From NCBI GenBank assembly GCA_045580105.1, contig JAZNNH010000035.1, forward strand, positions 1 through 23,067: a DNA stretch of 23,067 bases, in the 5' to 3' direction. A program made the position numbers and the translations under genes. Each line of letters starts with the position of its first letter. Within the stretch, counting starts at the first letter, position 1. Origin of the DNA: RGIG5579 sp045580105 (GTDB lineage: Bacteria; Bacillota; Clostridia; Oscillospirales; SIG627). A model generated the notes under the pieces. That model saw only the letters and a list, made by a program, of their open reading frames with translations, ran no database searches and was not told the origin of the DNA. Shown here piece by piece: positions 13,681 through 20,332 of this stretch.

Positions 13681-14973
13681 TTATGCCTCAATAACAGTCT
13701 TAAAGCCCATATAAGGTTGCAGGGCTTCAGGAATGCGGATGCGGTACTTGCCGTCGACCATTTCGAGGTTGTTTTCCAGCAGAGCGATCAACATTCTGGG
13801 GGGAGCAACCACGGTATTGTTGAGGGTGTGAGCGAAATACTTCTTGCCGTCCTCGTCTTTCACGCGGATTCCCAAGCGGCGTGCCTGCGCATCGCCCAAG
13901 TTCGAGCAAGAGCAAACCTCAAAATATTTTTCCAAACGGGGGCTCCACGCCTCCACGTCGTAGCTTTTCACCTTCAGATCGGCAAGGTCGCCGGAGCAGC
14001 ACTCGAGGGTGCGAACCGGAACGTCCAAGCTGCGGAACAGTTCCACGGAATAGCTCCACATCTTGTGGAACCAATCCATGCTCTCTTCGGGCTTACAAAT
14101 CACAACCATTTCCTGCTTTTCAAACTGGTGGATCCGGTAGATCCCGCGCTCTTCAATGCCGTGTGCGCCTTTTTCTTTGCGGAAGCAAGGAGAGTAGCTG
14201 GTCATGGTCAAAGGAAGCTCAGTAGAGGGTGTGAGGGTGTTGATAAATTTACCGATCATGGAATGCTCGCTCGTACCGATAAGGAACAGGTCTTCCCCTT
14301 CGATTTTGTACATCATCGCTTCCATTTGTTCAGAACTCATCACACCCGTTACCACTTCGGAACGGATCATAAAGGGCGGAATGTAATAGGTAAAGCCCTT
14401 TTCAATCATAAAATCGCGGGCGTATGCGGTCACTGCACTGTGCAGGCGGGCAATGTCACCCATCAGGTAGTAGAAGCCCTCGCCTGCCACTCTGCCGGCG
14501 GCTTCCTTGTCAATGCCCTTGAAATACGCCATAATGTCGGTGTGATACGGGATTTCAAAGTCCACCTTCGTCTTTTCGCCGAAGCATTCCACTTCCACGT
14601 TGTCTTCGTCGTTTTTACCGATCGGAACGGAAGGATCGATGATGTTCGGAATGTTCATCAGTTTTTCTTTCAATTCCTGCGATACGCGCGCTTCGGTCTC
14701 TTCCAAGGATTTGAGTTCTGCCGCCTGCTCGTTCACGAGCTTCTTGATCTCTTCCGCTTCTTCGCGCTGACCTTTTGCCATCAGCTGACCGATCTGCTTG
14801 GAAATCTTGTTGCGGTTGGCACGCAGCTCCTCGCCGCGACGGAGCGCCGCCATTTTCTCATCGTATAAGCCGATCACTTCGTCCACTAAGGGAAGCTTGT
14901 CGTCTTTGAATTTCTTTTTGATGTTCTCCTTAACCAGTTCGGGATTCTCTTTGATGAATTTAATATCCAGCAT
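13681..14973 (-). CDS. serS: Seryl-tRNA synthetase
   Basis: SerRS is a 430-residue class II synthetase charging tRNASer. The N-terminal coiled-coil arm (about 27-105) contacts the tRNA long arm, and the catalytic domain follows. The serine-binding LIGTSEHS (T234-E236) is intact. Motif 2 reads FRKEKGAHGIEERGIYR (264-280) and motif 3 HTLNNTVVAPPRMLIALLEN (382-401, Arg393). Both differ from the commonest bacterial forms (FRSEAG... and TLNGSGLAVGR) but keep the arginines. The start is ATG at 14973 with a weak AGAAGAAGAG site. It follows parB by 39 bases, a gap containing ATTGTA-GTT-TACAAT, and there is no room for a T-box. Confidence 0.97.
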   Translation of the reverse strand: MLDIKFIKENPELVKENIKKKFKDDKLPLVDEVIGLYDEKMAALRRGEELRANRNKISKQIGQLMAKGQREEAEEIKKLVNEQAAELKSLEETEARVSQELKEKLMNIPNIIDPSVPIGKNDEDNVEVECFGEKTKVDFEIPYHTDIMAYFKGIDKEAAGRVAGEGFYYLMGDIARLHSAVTAYARDFMIEKGFTYYIPPFMIRSEVVTGVMSSEQMEAMMYKIEGEDLFLIGTSEHSMIGKFINTLTPSTELPLTMTSYSPCFRKEKGAHGIEERGIYRIHQFEKQEMVVICKPEESMDWFHKMWSYSVELFRSLDVPVRTLECCSGDLADLKVKSYDVEAWSPRLEKYFEVCSCSNLGDAQARRLGIRVKDEDGKKYFAHTLNNTVVAPPRMLIALLENNLEMVDGKYRIRIPEALQPYMGFKTVIEA

Positions 14974-15012
14974 GTTCTCTTCTTCTTTCTGATAAATTAT
15001 TGTAAACTACAA

Positions 15013-15906
15013 TTATAAATTTAAAAGGAATTCTTCGCCGCAAAGACCCACAAGGATCTCTTCTAAATCTTTGGTATCGAAATATTCCAGCGTGATCTTT
15101 CCCCTGCCGGTTCCGTCGTCCTTGATGGCAACCTTTCTGCCGAGGTTCACCGCCGCGCGCATCGCCACTTCCTTGAGTTGTGCTTGACGCACTTCGTTTT
15201 TCGCCTTGTCTTTGGGGGTCTTTTTCAGCGGCGCGCCGCCCTCTAAAATATTCTTGACCGCTTCTTCGACCTCACGCACGCTCATTTCACGGTCGACAAT
15301 GCAAAGGAGCATATCGGCAATCGCCCCCTCGTCCTTGAGTGCGAGCAGTGCGCGGGCGTGGCCGGCGGTGATAAAGCCCTGTTTGAGCATACTTTGCGCC
15401 GAAGCGGGCAGATTGAGAAGACGCAAGCTGTTCGCCACAGCCGCACGGCTCTTGCCGATCTGACGGGCGGCCTCTTCCTGCGTGAGGTTATAGGTGCGCA
15501 TCAAGGCGGCGTAGCCGTTTGCCTCGTCAATGGGATTGAGGTCTTCGCGTTGCAGGTTTTCAATGAGAGCGGCTTCCTGCGCCTTTTTCTCGTCGAAATT
15601 CTTGACGATAACGGGAAGCTCGGTCAGCCCTGCCATTTTGGAAGCACGGTAGCGTCGCTCACCGGCGATGATCTGGTATCCGGCACCGAATTTGCGTACC
15701 AAAAGCGGTTGGATCACGCCGTGGATGCGGATGGAATCCGCCAATTCCTGCAAGGTTTCATCGTGGAAGATCTTTCGGTGCTGATTCTCATCGGGATAAA
15801 CCTTGTCGATGGGAGCTGTGATGACGATCTCGCCCTGCTCGATTCCCTCTTCGGGAGACGCCAAAAACAGATCGTTCAAGCCCTTGCCCAAGCTGTTTTT
15901 TGCCAT
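15013..15906 (-). CDS. parB: Chromosome partition protein ParB (Spo0J)
   Basis: ParB is a 297-residue CTP-dependent DNA clamp that loads at parS and spreads, recruiting ParA and condensin. The CTP-binding motifs GERRYR (82-87) and ENLQRED (116-122) are intact. The helix-turn-helix that reads parS lies at about 141-167 (LTQEEAARQIGKSRAAVANS). A C-terminal dimerisation region ends with LEEILVGLCGEEFLLNL. The start is ATG at 15906, 2 bases after the parA stop, so the pair is coupled. Two perfect parS sites lie just upstream of parA. Length and order are those of the chromosomal parAB locus. Confidence 0.96.
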   Translation of the reverse strand: MAKNSLGKGLNDLFLASPEEGIEQGEIVITAPIDKVYPDENQHRKIFHDETLQELADSIRIHGVIQPLLVRKFGAGYQIIAGERRYRASKMAGLTELPVIVKNFDEKKAQEAALIENLQREDLNPIDEANGYAALMRTYNLTQEEAARQIGKSRAAVANSLRLLNLPASAQSMLKQGFITAGHARALLALKDEGAIADMLLCIVDREMSVREVEEAVKNILEGGAPLKKTPKDKAKNEVRQAQLKEVAMRAAVNLGRKVAIKDDGTGRGKITLEYFDTKDLEEILVGLCGEEFLLNL

Positions 15907-15908
15907 AT

Positions 15909-16667
15909 TCAGCCTCTTTTCTCCAATTCCCGGGCGATTTCCAGATAAGCCAGAGCGCCCTTGGAATTTTTATCGTAATACAAAACGGGTTTGCCGTGAC
16001 TGGGTGCCTCGGAAAGCCGAACGTTTCTCGGAACCGTCGTGCGGAAGATCTGTCCGGGGAAATATTTGCGGATTTCAGCGGCAACTGCCAAGGAAAGGTT
16101 AAGCCGTCCGTCGTACATCGTCAAAATCACGCCCGACAGCTCCAGCGCGGGATTGTACATCTTTTTCACAATGGAAACCGTATACATCAATTGGCTCAAG
16201 CCCTCCAGCGCGAAATATTCGCACTGCATCGGCACAATCACCCCTTGCGCGGCACAAAGTCCGTTGAGGGTCAAAAGTCCCAAGCTCGGCGGGCAGTCCA
16301 TCAGAATATAATCATAATCCGTCACACCCGAAAGCGCCTTCTTGAGAACCGCCTCGCGCGCCGCTACGGCAGAAAGCCCGATTTCCGCGCCTGCCAAATT
16401 CATGGTCGCAGGCACGCACCAAAGCCCTTGAAACGGGGTTTTTTGGGTCGCCTCGGCAATCGTTTTTCCTTCCAGCAAGACTTCATAGGAAGAAATTTGC
16501 ACTTTGTCCTTATCAAGTCCCACACCGCTGGTACAGTTGCCCTGCGGGTCAAGGTCAACAAGAAGCACCTTTTTCCCCAAAGCACCGAGGGATGCGGCAA
16601 CGTTGATCGCAGAAGTGGTCTTTCCCACGCCGCCTTTCTGGTTTGCAAATGCCAGAATTTTTGTCAT
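15909..16667 (-). CDS. parA: Chromosome partition ATPase ParA (Soj)
   Basis: ParA is a 252-residue deviant-Walker ATPase that binds the nucleoid as a dimer and positions ParB-parS complexes. It has the deviant Walker A KGGVGKTTS at residues 11-19 with the signature lysine, switch I LVDLDPQGN and Walker B ILMDCPPSLG. I chose ATG at 16667 (MTKILAFANQKGGVGKTT). An upstream in-frame ATG at 16715 overlaps the promoter -10 region. The ribosome site is weak (AGGTAGG). A consensus promoter lies about 40 bases upstream, with parS sites just beyond, so ParB spreading could repress the operon. Confidence 0.96.
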   Translation of the reverse strand: MTKILAFANQKGGVGKTTSAINVAASLGALGKKVLLVDLDPQGNCTSGVGLDKDKVQISSYEVLLEGKTIAEATQKTPFQGLWCVPATMNLAGAEIGLSAVAAREAVLKKALSGVTDYDYILMDCPPSLGLLTLNGLCAAQGVIVPMQCEYFALEGLSQLMYTVSIVKKMYNPALELSGVILTMYDGRLNLSLAVAAEIRKYFPGQIFRTTVPRNVRLSEAPSHGKPVLYYDKNSKGALAYLEIARELEKRG

Positions 16668-16703
16668 AATCCTACCTTTATTATACATATCATTTGTTTT
16701 TTT

Positions 16704-16732
16704 ATTATAACGCAAGCCAAACGGTTTGTCAA
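16704..16732 (-). promoter_or_regulatory. Promoter of parA-parB(-serS)
   Basis: TTGACA (16727-16732), a 17-base spacer and TATAAT (16704-16709) are read on the minus strand, a perfect consensus. The first parS site ends 22 bases upstream of the -35. Confidence 0.92.
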
Positions 16733-16753
16733 TGAATGGGCGCGATTTGAAAA

Positions 16754-16769
16754 TGTTTCACGTGAAACA
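16754..16769. promoter_or_regulatory. parS site 1
   Basis: TGTTTCACGTGAAACA is a perfect 16-bp match to the Bacillus-type parS consensus, the nucleation site for ParB. It lies between parA and noc, with its centre 45 bp from the second parS site. Confidence 0.97.
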
Positions 16770-16791
16770 TTGAAAAACAAAGCATAAAAAG

Positions 16792-16821
16792 CCCCGAATG
16801 TTTCACGTGAAACATTCGGGG
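16792..16821 (-). terminator. Terminator-like palindrome with parS site 2 as its core
   Basis: A perfect 30-bp palindrome (CCCCGAA on the left, TTCGGGG on the right) has the identical 16-bp parS TGTTTCACGTGAAACA at 16799-16814 as its centre. On the minus strand it is followed by CTTTTTATG and lies 14 bases past the noc stop, the layout of an intrinsic terminator. It is therefore both a ParB site and the probable transcript end of noc. Confidence 0.85.
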
Positions 16822-16835
16822 TTTAATTGACACAC

Positions 16836-17687
16836 TCAGGTAACGCCGCCTTCCCCCGTTTTCGCGTATTTGGGGATGCGGATGGAATAGGATATGTAGC
16901 CCTCCTCCTCGGTTTTATCCGCTTGAATGGAAAAACCCGCTTCGCGGATGTGGAAGATGGCTTTGTCCACGGAATTGACGAAAAGCCGCACGTCCTTGAC
17001 CACAAGTCTGCGCACGGGCTTGGGGCGGCGCGGCGCGTTCGGGCGCAGGGCTAAAATGAATTCTTCGGGGTTGAGAAGCAACGCATCGAGAAAGGTTTCG
17101 GTCTGCGCGACGTTGTAGCCCTTTTCAATCACGTATTTGAGGGCAAAAAGCCGCAGGTTCGCATCGTGCACCCGCAGCAGCGCCCTTGCGTGGCGCTGGC
17201 TTAATTTGTTTTCGCAAATCAGCAGCCGCTCTTCGCTGCTAAGCTTCAACAGCCGCAGCTTATTGGCAATACCGCTTTGACTCATCCCGAGCCGCTCGGC
17301 AAGTTCCGTTTGCGTATAGTGAAACTGCCGCAACAGCCGCTCGATGGCGGTGGCTTCCTCGAAAAGATCCAAATCCTCACGGATGACGTTTTCAATCAGA
17401 ACCATTTCTGCGCCCTGCCTGCCGGACACCTCCGTCACGCGGCACGGCACGCGTTCCAGCTCCAGCATCCTTGCCGCACGAAGGCGGCGCTCGCCCAAGA
17501 TCAGTTCATATTCTTCGCCGATCTTTCGCACCGTCAAGGGCGACAGGATTCCGTAGCGCGCAATGCTTTTTGCCAGTGTATTTAAACTTTCGACGGTAAA
17601 ATTCTGCCTCGCTTGATAGGGATTGGGGAGGATCTTCTCCGTTGGCAAAAAATAGAGATTTTCCCGCTTCTTTTTTCGCTTCCACAT
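16836..17687 (-). CDS. noc: Second ParB-family protein, Noc-like
   Basis: This 283-residue ParB paralogue sits directly upstream of parA, the usual place of the nucleoid occlusion protein Noc. The CTP motifs GERRLR and ENVIRED are present, followed by a helix-turn-helix (YTQTELAERLGMSQSGIANK) and a basic C-terminal part (APRRPKPVRRLVVKD). I chose ATG at 17687 because GGAG is 8 bases upstream; the longer frame to 17726 needs TTG and includes that site. The N-terminus is short and basic (MWKRKKKRENLYFLP), so a membrane-anchoring helix like that of Bacillus Noc is not obvious. I see no Noc-binding site nearby. It could be a second Spo0J rather than true Noc. Confidence 0.85.
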   Translation of the reverse strand: MWKRKKKRENLYFLPTEKILPNPYQARQNFTVESLNTLAKSIARYGILSPLTVRKIGEEYELILGERRLRAARMLELERVPCRVTEVSGRQGAEMVLIENVIREDLDLFEEATAIERLLRQFHYTQTELAERLGMSQSGIANKLRLLKLSSEERLLICENKLSQRHARALLRVHDANLRLFALKYVIEKGYNVAQTETFLDALLLNPEEFILALRPNAPRRPKPVRRLVVKDVRLFVNSVDKAIFHIREAGFSIQADKTEEEGYISYSIRIPKYAKTGEGGVT

Positions 17688-17834
17688 ATTTTTCTCTCCT
17701 TTCACCCCGATTTTAATCTTTTTCAACAGAGAATTTTGCCAAAGGGTGCTGATGGATTTTGTCGTCTTCTGTCAAAAATGAGCTAAGGTTGACAAGAAAT
17801 TAATTTTAATGGGAAAGGAGGAAAGGAATTGTCA

Positions 17835-17863
17835 TTGACCGAATGGTTTTTTTGTGTTACAAT
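17835..17863 (+). promoter_or_regulatory. Promoter of the dnaD-dnaI unit
   Basis: TTGACC (17835-17840), a 17-base spacer and TACAAT (17858-17863) lie just before the AAGGAG-ATG of the DnaD-like gene. The rest of the 204-bp divergent gap holds another TTGACA on each strand without a good -10, and a strong AAAGGAGG at 17814-17821. Confidence 0.7.
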
Positions 17864-17891
17864 AGAAAAACACCTTATCAAAGGAGTTCTT

Positions 17892-18854
17892 ATGATATAC
17901 CGAATGGGAAAAACGTGGCCGGACACGCTTCTGACCTTACCGGAAAGTGTACTGGATCATATAGACAAAGCAGGGGAAGCGGAAATCCGTCTGCTTCTGC
18001 ATTTTGCAAAATTATTAAAAGCAGGCGCGCTTTCGGAAGAGGACATCCTCTTGGCGCTGGAAGACGCCTTTTCTTCCGAGGAGATTCGCCTCGCGCTTGC
18101 CTTTTGGCGCGGCTGTGGAGTCTTGGGAACGGACAAAGCGAAAAAAACCTCTCCCAAAAAAGAGCCGATTCGCGAAAGAACCGAGGACGAAGAATCCACC
18201 AAGAAGAGCATCGATGCGGACGAAGCGCCGTTTTATTCGTCCAAGGATTTAGCGGATGCGGCTCAGCGCGAGCCGAATTTCAAGAATCTGGTCGCCTTTG
18301 CTGAGGATCGCCTCGAAAAAGTGATGAACACGAGCGAGCTTGCGCGGCTGTATTCGTTCTTAGATTACTTAAAAATGCCCCTTGACGTGGTGATGCTTGT
18401 CATCGAAGACTGCGTTTCGCGCGAGAAGAAGAGCTTGCGGTACATTACCAAAATGCTCACTTCCTTCCAAGACGACGGAATCGACACCTACCAGAAAGCC
18501 GAGGCGTGGTTTGCCGCGCGGCAGGAGAGCGTGCGCTACGCCAAGATCATTCGTTCGCTCTTCGGTTTGGGCGATCGGAAGCTGACGAGCGCGGAGGAAG
18601 AAATTCTCAAAACTTGGCGCACGGTCTACCGCTACGAGGAAGAAATTCTGACCGCGGCTTATGAAAAAACCGTATCGTCCGCCAAAACGCCTTCCATTAA
18701 ATACATGCACAAGATTTTAGAGGGCTGGCACCGCGACGGCGTGCAAACGATCGAAGATATCGGCAAAGCAGGTTCGGGCAAAAAAGCCGACAAGAGCTAT
18801 GATTTGGACGATTTCTTCCAGCAGGCCGTGTCCCGCGGAAGAAAAGAATTATAA
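17892..18854 (+). CDS. DnaD/DnaB-like primosome protein
   Basis: This 320-residue protein has an N-terminal winged-helix-like region (about 10-80) and a charged linker (80-115). Two DnaD/DnaB_2-type helical domains follow (about 130-205 and 215-290). The second carries TPSIKYMHKILEGWHRDGV, the family hallmark, and the first has the parallel SLRYITKMLTSFQDDGI. Such proteins help load the replicative helicase at the origin and at stalled forks. I prefer ATG at 17892, with AAGGAG 5 bases upstream and behind the promoter. An in-frame TTG at 17829 also has a perfect AAAGGAGG and would add 21 residues. The next gene encodes the helicase loader. Confidence 0.88.
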   Translation: MIYRMGKTWPDTLLTLPESVLDHIDKAGEAEIRLLLHFAKLLKAGALSEEDILLALEDAFSSEEIRLALAFWRGCGVLGTDKAKKTSPKKEPIRERTEDEESTKKSIDADEAPFYSSKDLADAAQREPNFKNLVAFAEDRLEKVMNTSELARLYSFLDYLKMPLDVVMLVIEDCVSREKKSLRYITKMLTSFQDDGIDTYQKAEAWFAARQESVRYAKIIRSLFGLGDRKLTSAEEEILKTWRTVYRYEEEILTAAYEKTVSSAKTPSIKYMHKILEGWHRDGVQTIEDIGKAGSGKKADKSYDLDDFFQQAVSRGRKEL

Positions 18855-18863
18855 GAGGTAAGT

Positions 18864-19850
18864 ATGTTCCATCAACAGATTTTGGAATCGGTGGAGGCGC
18901 GCTTTGAAGAAAAGCGGCTACGTGCCGAAAAAGAGGCGGAGGCAAGATGCCGCGCCGCGGAAGAAAAAAATCCGGAACTGAAACGCTTAGGCATTCTCAT
19001 CCGCTCCACCGCCGTGCGCGTGCTGGAAGAGAGTATGAAAGGCGGCGCGGATTTGGTTTCGCGCGTCGAAAAAATCGGAAAAGAGAGCATTGCTCTGCAA
19101 AAAGAGTATGCCGCACTCCTTGCCACTATGGGTCTGCCCGAAGATTACACCAAGCCCAAGCGCGACTGCGCACTTTGCGATGACACCGGTATTTCAGACG
19201 GAAAAATGTGCGCTTGTATGAAAAAAGAAGTGGTTCTGGAGGGCTACCGCTCCTCGGGAATCGGAAAGCTCTTGCAAAAACAGCGCTTTGATAATTTTGA
19301 CCTCTCCTATTATCCGACCACGCCCTTGCCCGATCAGCGCTACAGCGCGCGTGACGTGATGGAGCAGATTTATCAGGAAACGCGCGAATACGCCGATTCC
19401 TTTAACCCCCAAACCTCGCCTTCGCTCCTGTTCATCGGCGGAACGGGGCTCGGAAAAACCCATCTTTCCACGGCAATTGCCGGAAAGGTGATCGAAAAGG
19501 GCTTTGACGTGGTGTATGAATCCGCGCCGATCGTCGCATCCCTCTTTGAAAAGGAGCGCTTCGGAAAGGACGGTGCCGCGGCAGATCAGATTCGCCGCTT
19601 GATGGAAGCCGAGCTTCTCATTCTCGATGACTTGGGAACGGAGCCGAGTTCTCAGACCACTGCGTCTGCGTTCTATCAGCTGATTAACACCCGCGTTTCG
19701 GTGATGGGACTTCCCACCATTGTGAACACGAACCTTTCTTACCGCCAACTGGAAAAGCAATACGATACCGCCATTCTCTCCCGCCTTTTAGGCGATTTTG
19801 AAGTGAAACTCTTCCAAGGCAAGGACATCCGCCTCGCGAAATTGAAATGA
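18864..19850 (+). CDS. DnaI/DnaC-type helicase loader ATPase
   Basis: This 328-residue AAA+ protein probably delivers the replicative helicase to DNA. The N-terminal half has a charged helix (10-40) and a four-cysteine zinc-binding-like cluster (C102, C105, C116, C118) as in DnaI. The ATPase core has Walker A GGTGLGKT (192-199), Walker B LLILDDLG (251-258), sensor-1 VNTN (287-290) and an arginine-finger candidate in LSRLLGDF (R307). The start is ATG at 18864 with GAGGTAAGT just before it, 9 bases after the dnaD-like stop. IstB transposition ATPases are related, but the zinc cluster and the DnaD neighbour argue for replication. A hairpin repeat array starts at the base after its stop. Confidence 0.9.
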   Translation: MFHQQILESVEARFEEKRLRAEKEAEARCRAAEEKNPELKRLGILIRSTAVRVLEESMKGGADLVSRVEKIGKESIALQKEYAALLATMGLPEDYTKPKRDCALCDDTGISDGKMCACMKKEVVLEGYRSSGIGKLLQKQRFDNFDLSYYPTTPLPDQRYSARDVMEQIYQETREYADSFNPQTSPSLLFIGGTGLGKTHLSTAIAGKVIEKGFDVVYESAPIVASLFEKERFGKDGAAADQIRRLMEAELLILDDLGTEPSSQTTASAFYQLINTRVSVMGLPTIVNTNLSYRQLEKQYDTAILSRLLGDFEVKLFQGKDIRLAKLK

Positions 19851-19968
19851 CCTACTTTCTTTTGAAAAAGAAAGTAGGCAAAGAAAACTTCAAACCACAC
19901 TTTCTTTTGAAAAAGAAAGTAGGCAAAGAAAACTTCAAACCACACTTTCTTTTGGAAAAGAAAGTAGG
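19851..19968 (+). repeat. Tandem 45-bp hairpin repeat array abutting the dnaI stop
   Basis: Three palindromic units of 28 bp start at 19851, 19896 and 19941, an exact 45-bp period, with linker CAAAGAAAACTTCAAAC. Unit 1 has matched arms (CCTAC/GTAGG). Units 2 and 3 start CACAC but still end GTAGG, so their outer stems are mismatched, as if produced by unequal exchange between unit types. The minus-strand reading frame across this region is only a by-product of the period. Confidence 0.9.
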
Positions 19969-19991
19969 CAAAGAAAACGTGATATTAGGAA

Positions 19992-20030
19992 AAAAAGAAA
20001 AGGACTGAAAAAATCAGTCCTTTTCTTTTT
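19992..20030 (+). terminator. Intrinsic terminator after the dnaI-like gene
   Basis: A 17-bp stem (AAAAAGAAAAGGACTGA paired with TCAGTCCTTTTCTTTTT) surrounds a 5-base A loop, with T-rich sequence on the right and A-rich on the left. It could stop transcription from both sides. The central AGGACT/AGTCCT resembles the murI terminator at 7173-7198. Confidence 0.88.
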
Positions 20031-20060
20031 ACGTTTTTATTCCAAAAGTTTTTGGGGTTT

Positions 20061-20109
20061 GGACCTTTTTGAAAAAAGGTCCAAGCAGGGTGCGGGGCGG
20101 CAGCCCTGC
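20061..20109 (+). repeat. Composite repeat: hairpin plus GC-rich element, copy 2
   Basis: A 22-bp palindrome (GGACC/GGTCC around TTTTTGAAAAAA) at 20061-20082 is followed by the 25-bp GC-rich element at 20085-20109, identical to the reverse complement of 13414-13438. The preceding CCAAAAGTTTTTGGGGTTT also resembles the sequence beside the 13480-13509 palindrome. It lies just past the UPF0291 stop. Confidence 0.85.
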
Positions 20110-20122
20110 AATTCAATCCAAC

Positions 20123-20332
20123 TTAATGCTTTTTCTTCAAAAGCGGCTCGACGGAACCGTCCTCGTTTTGAATGTCGATTCTGCCCAGTGCCGCGAGGGT
20201 GCTCTTGCGAAAATCTTCGATGTATTCACGGCGAAGCGCATCGCGTTCGGCAATTTCCTCTTCGGTCAAGCCCTCGGCACTTTTCGCTTTTTTGGCAAGC
20301 GCGTTGATGCGATCGATTTTTTCCTTTGTCAT
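20123..20332 (-). CDS. UPF0291 (DUF896) family small protein
   Basis: This 69-residue soluble protein starts MTKEKIDRINALAKKAKSAEGLTEEE and continues ERDALRREYIEDFRKSTLAAL, the two-helix pattern of the UPF0291/YnzC family. The biochemical role of the family is not established; Bacillus members have been linked to the SOS regulon. The tail ends LLKKKH. The ATG at 20332 overlaps the stop of the phosphohexomutase gene in an ATGA junction. Its ribosome site AAGGAG lies inside that gene 8 bases upstream, so translation should be coupled. Confidence 0.9.
   Translation of the reverse strand: MTKEKIDRINALAKKAKSAEGLTEEEIAERDALRREYIEDFRKSTLAALGRIDIQNEDGSVEPLLKKKH

Noticed and set aside
14974..15012. 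A T-box or tRNA-sensing leader before serS
   Set aside because: Only 39 bases separate serS from the parB stop, far too short for a T-box, and no T-box sequence is visible.
17688..17891. A replication origin in the noc-dnaD gap
   Set aside because: The gap is only 204 bp. I could not find a set of TTATNCACA-type DnaA boxes or an AT-rich unwinding block with repeats.
18864..19850. An IstB-type transposition helper
   Set aside because: The four-cysteine cluster, the length and the adjacent DnaD-like gene fit a helicase loader, and no istA-type transposase is nearby.
19739..19945. A minus-strand frame translating the 45-bp repeats (VWFEVFFAYFLFQKK units)
   Set aside because: The 45-bp period is divisible by three, so any open frame repeats. 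It overlaps dnaI and has no start signals.
19851..19968. A possible CRISPR array because of regular spacing
   Set aside because: The repeating unit includes the linker, the intervening sequences are identical rather than unique, and no cas gene is present.
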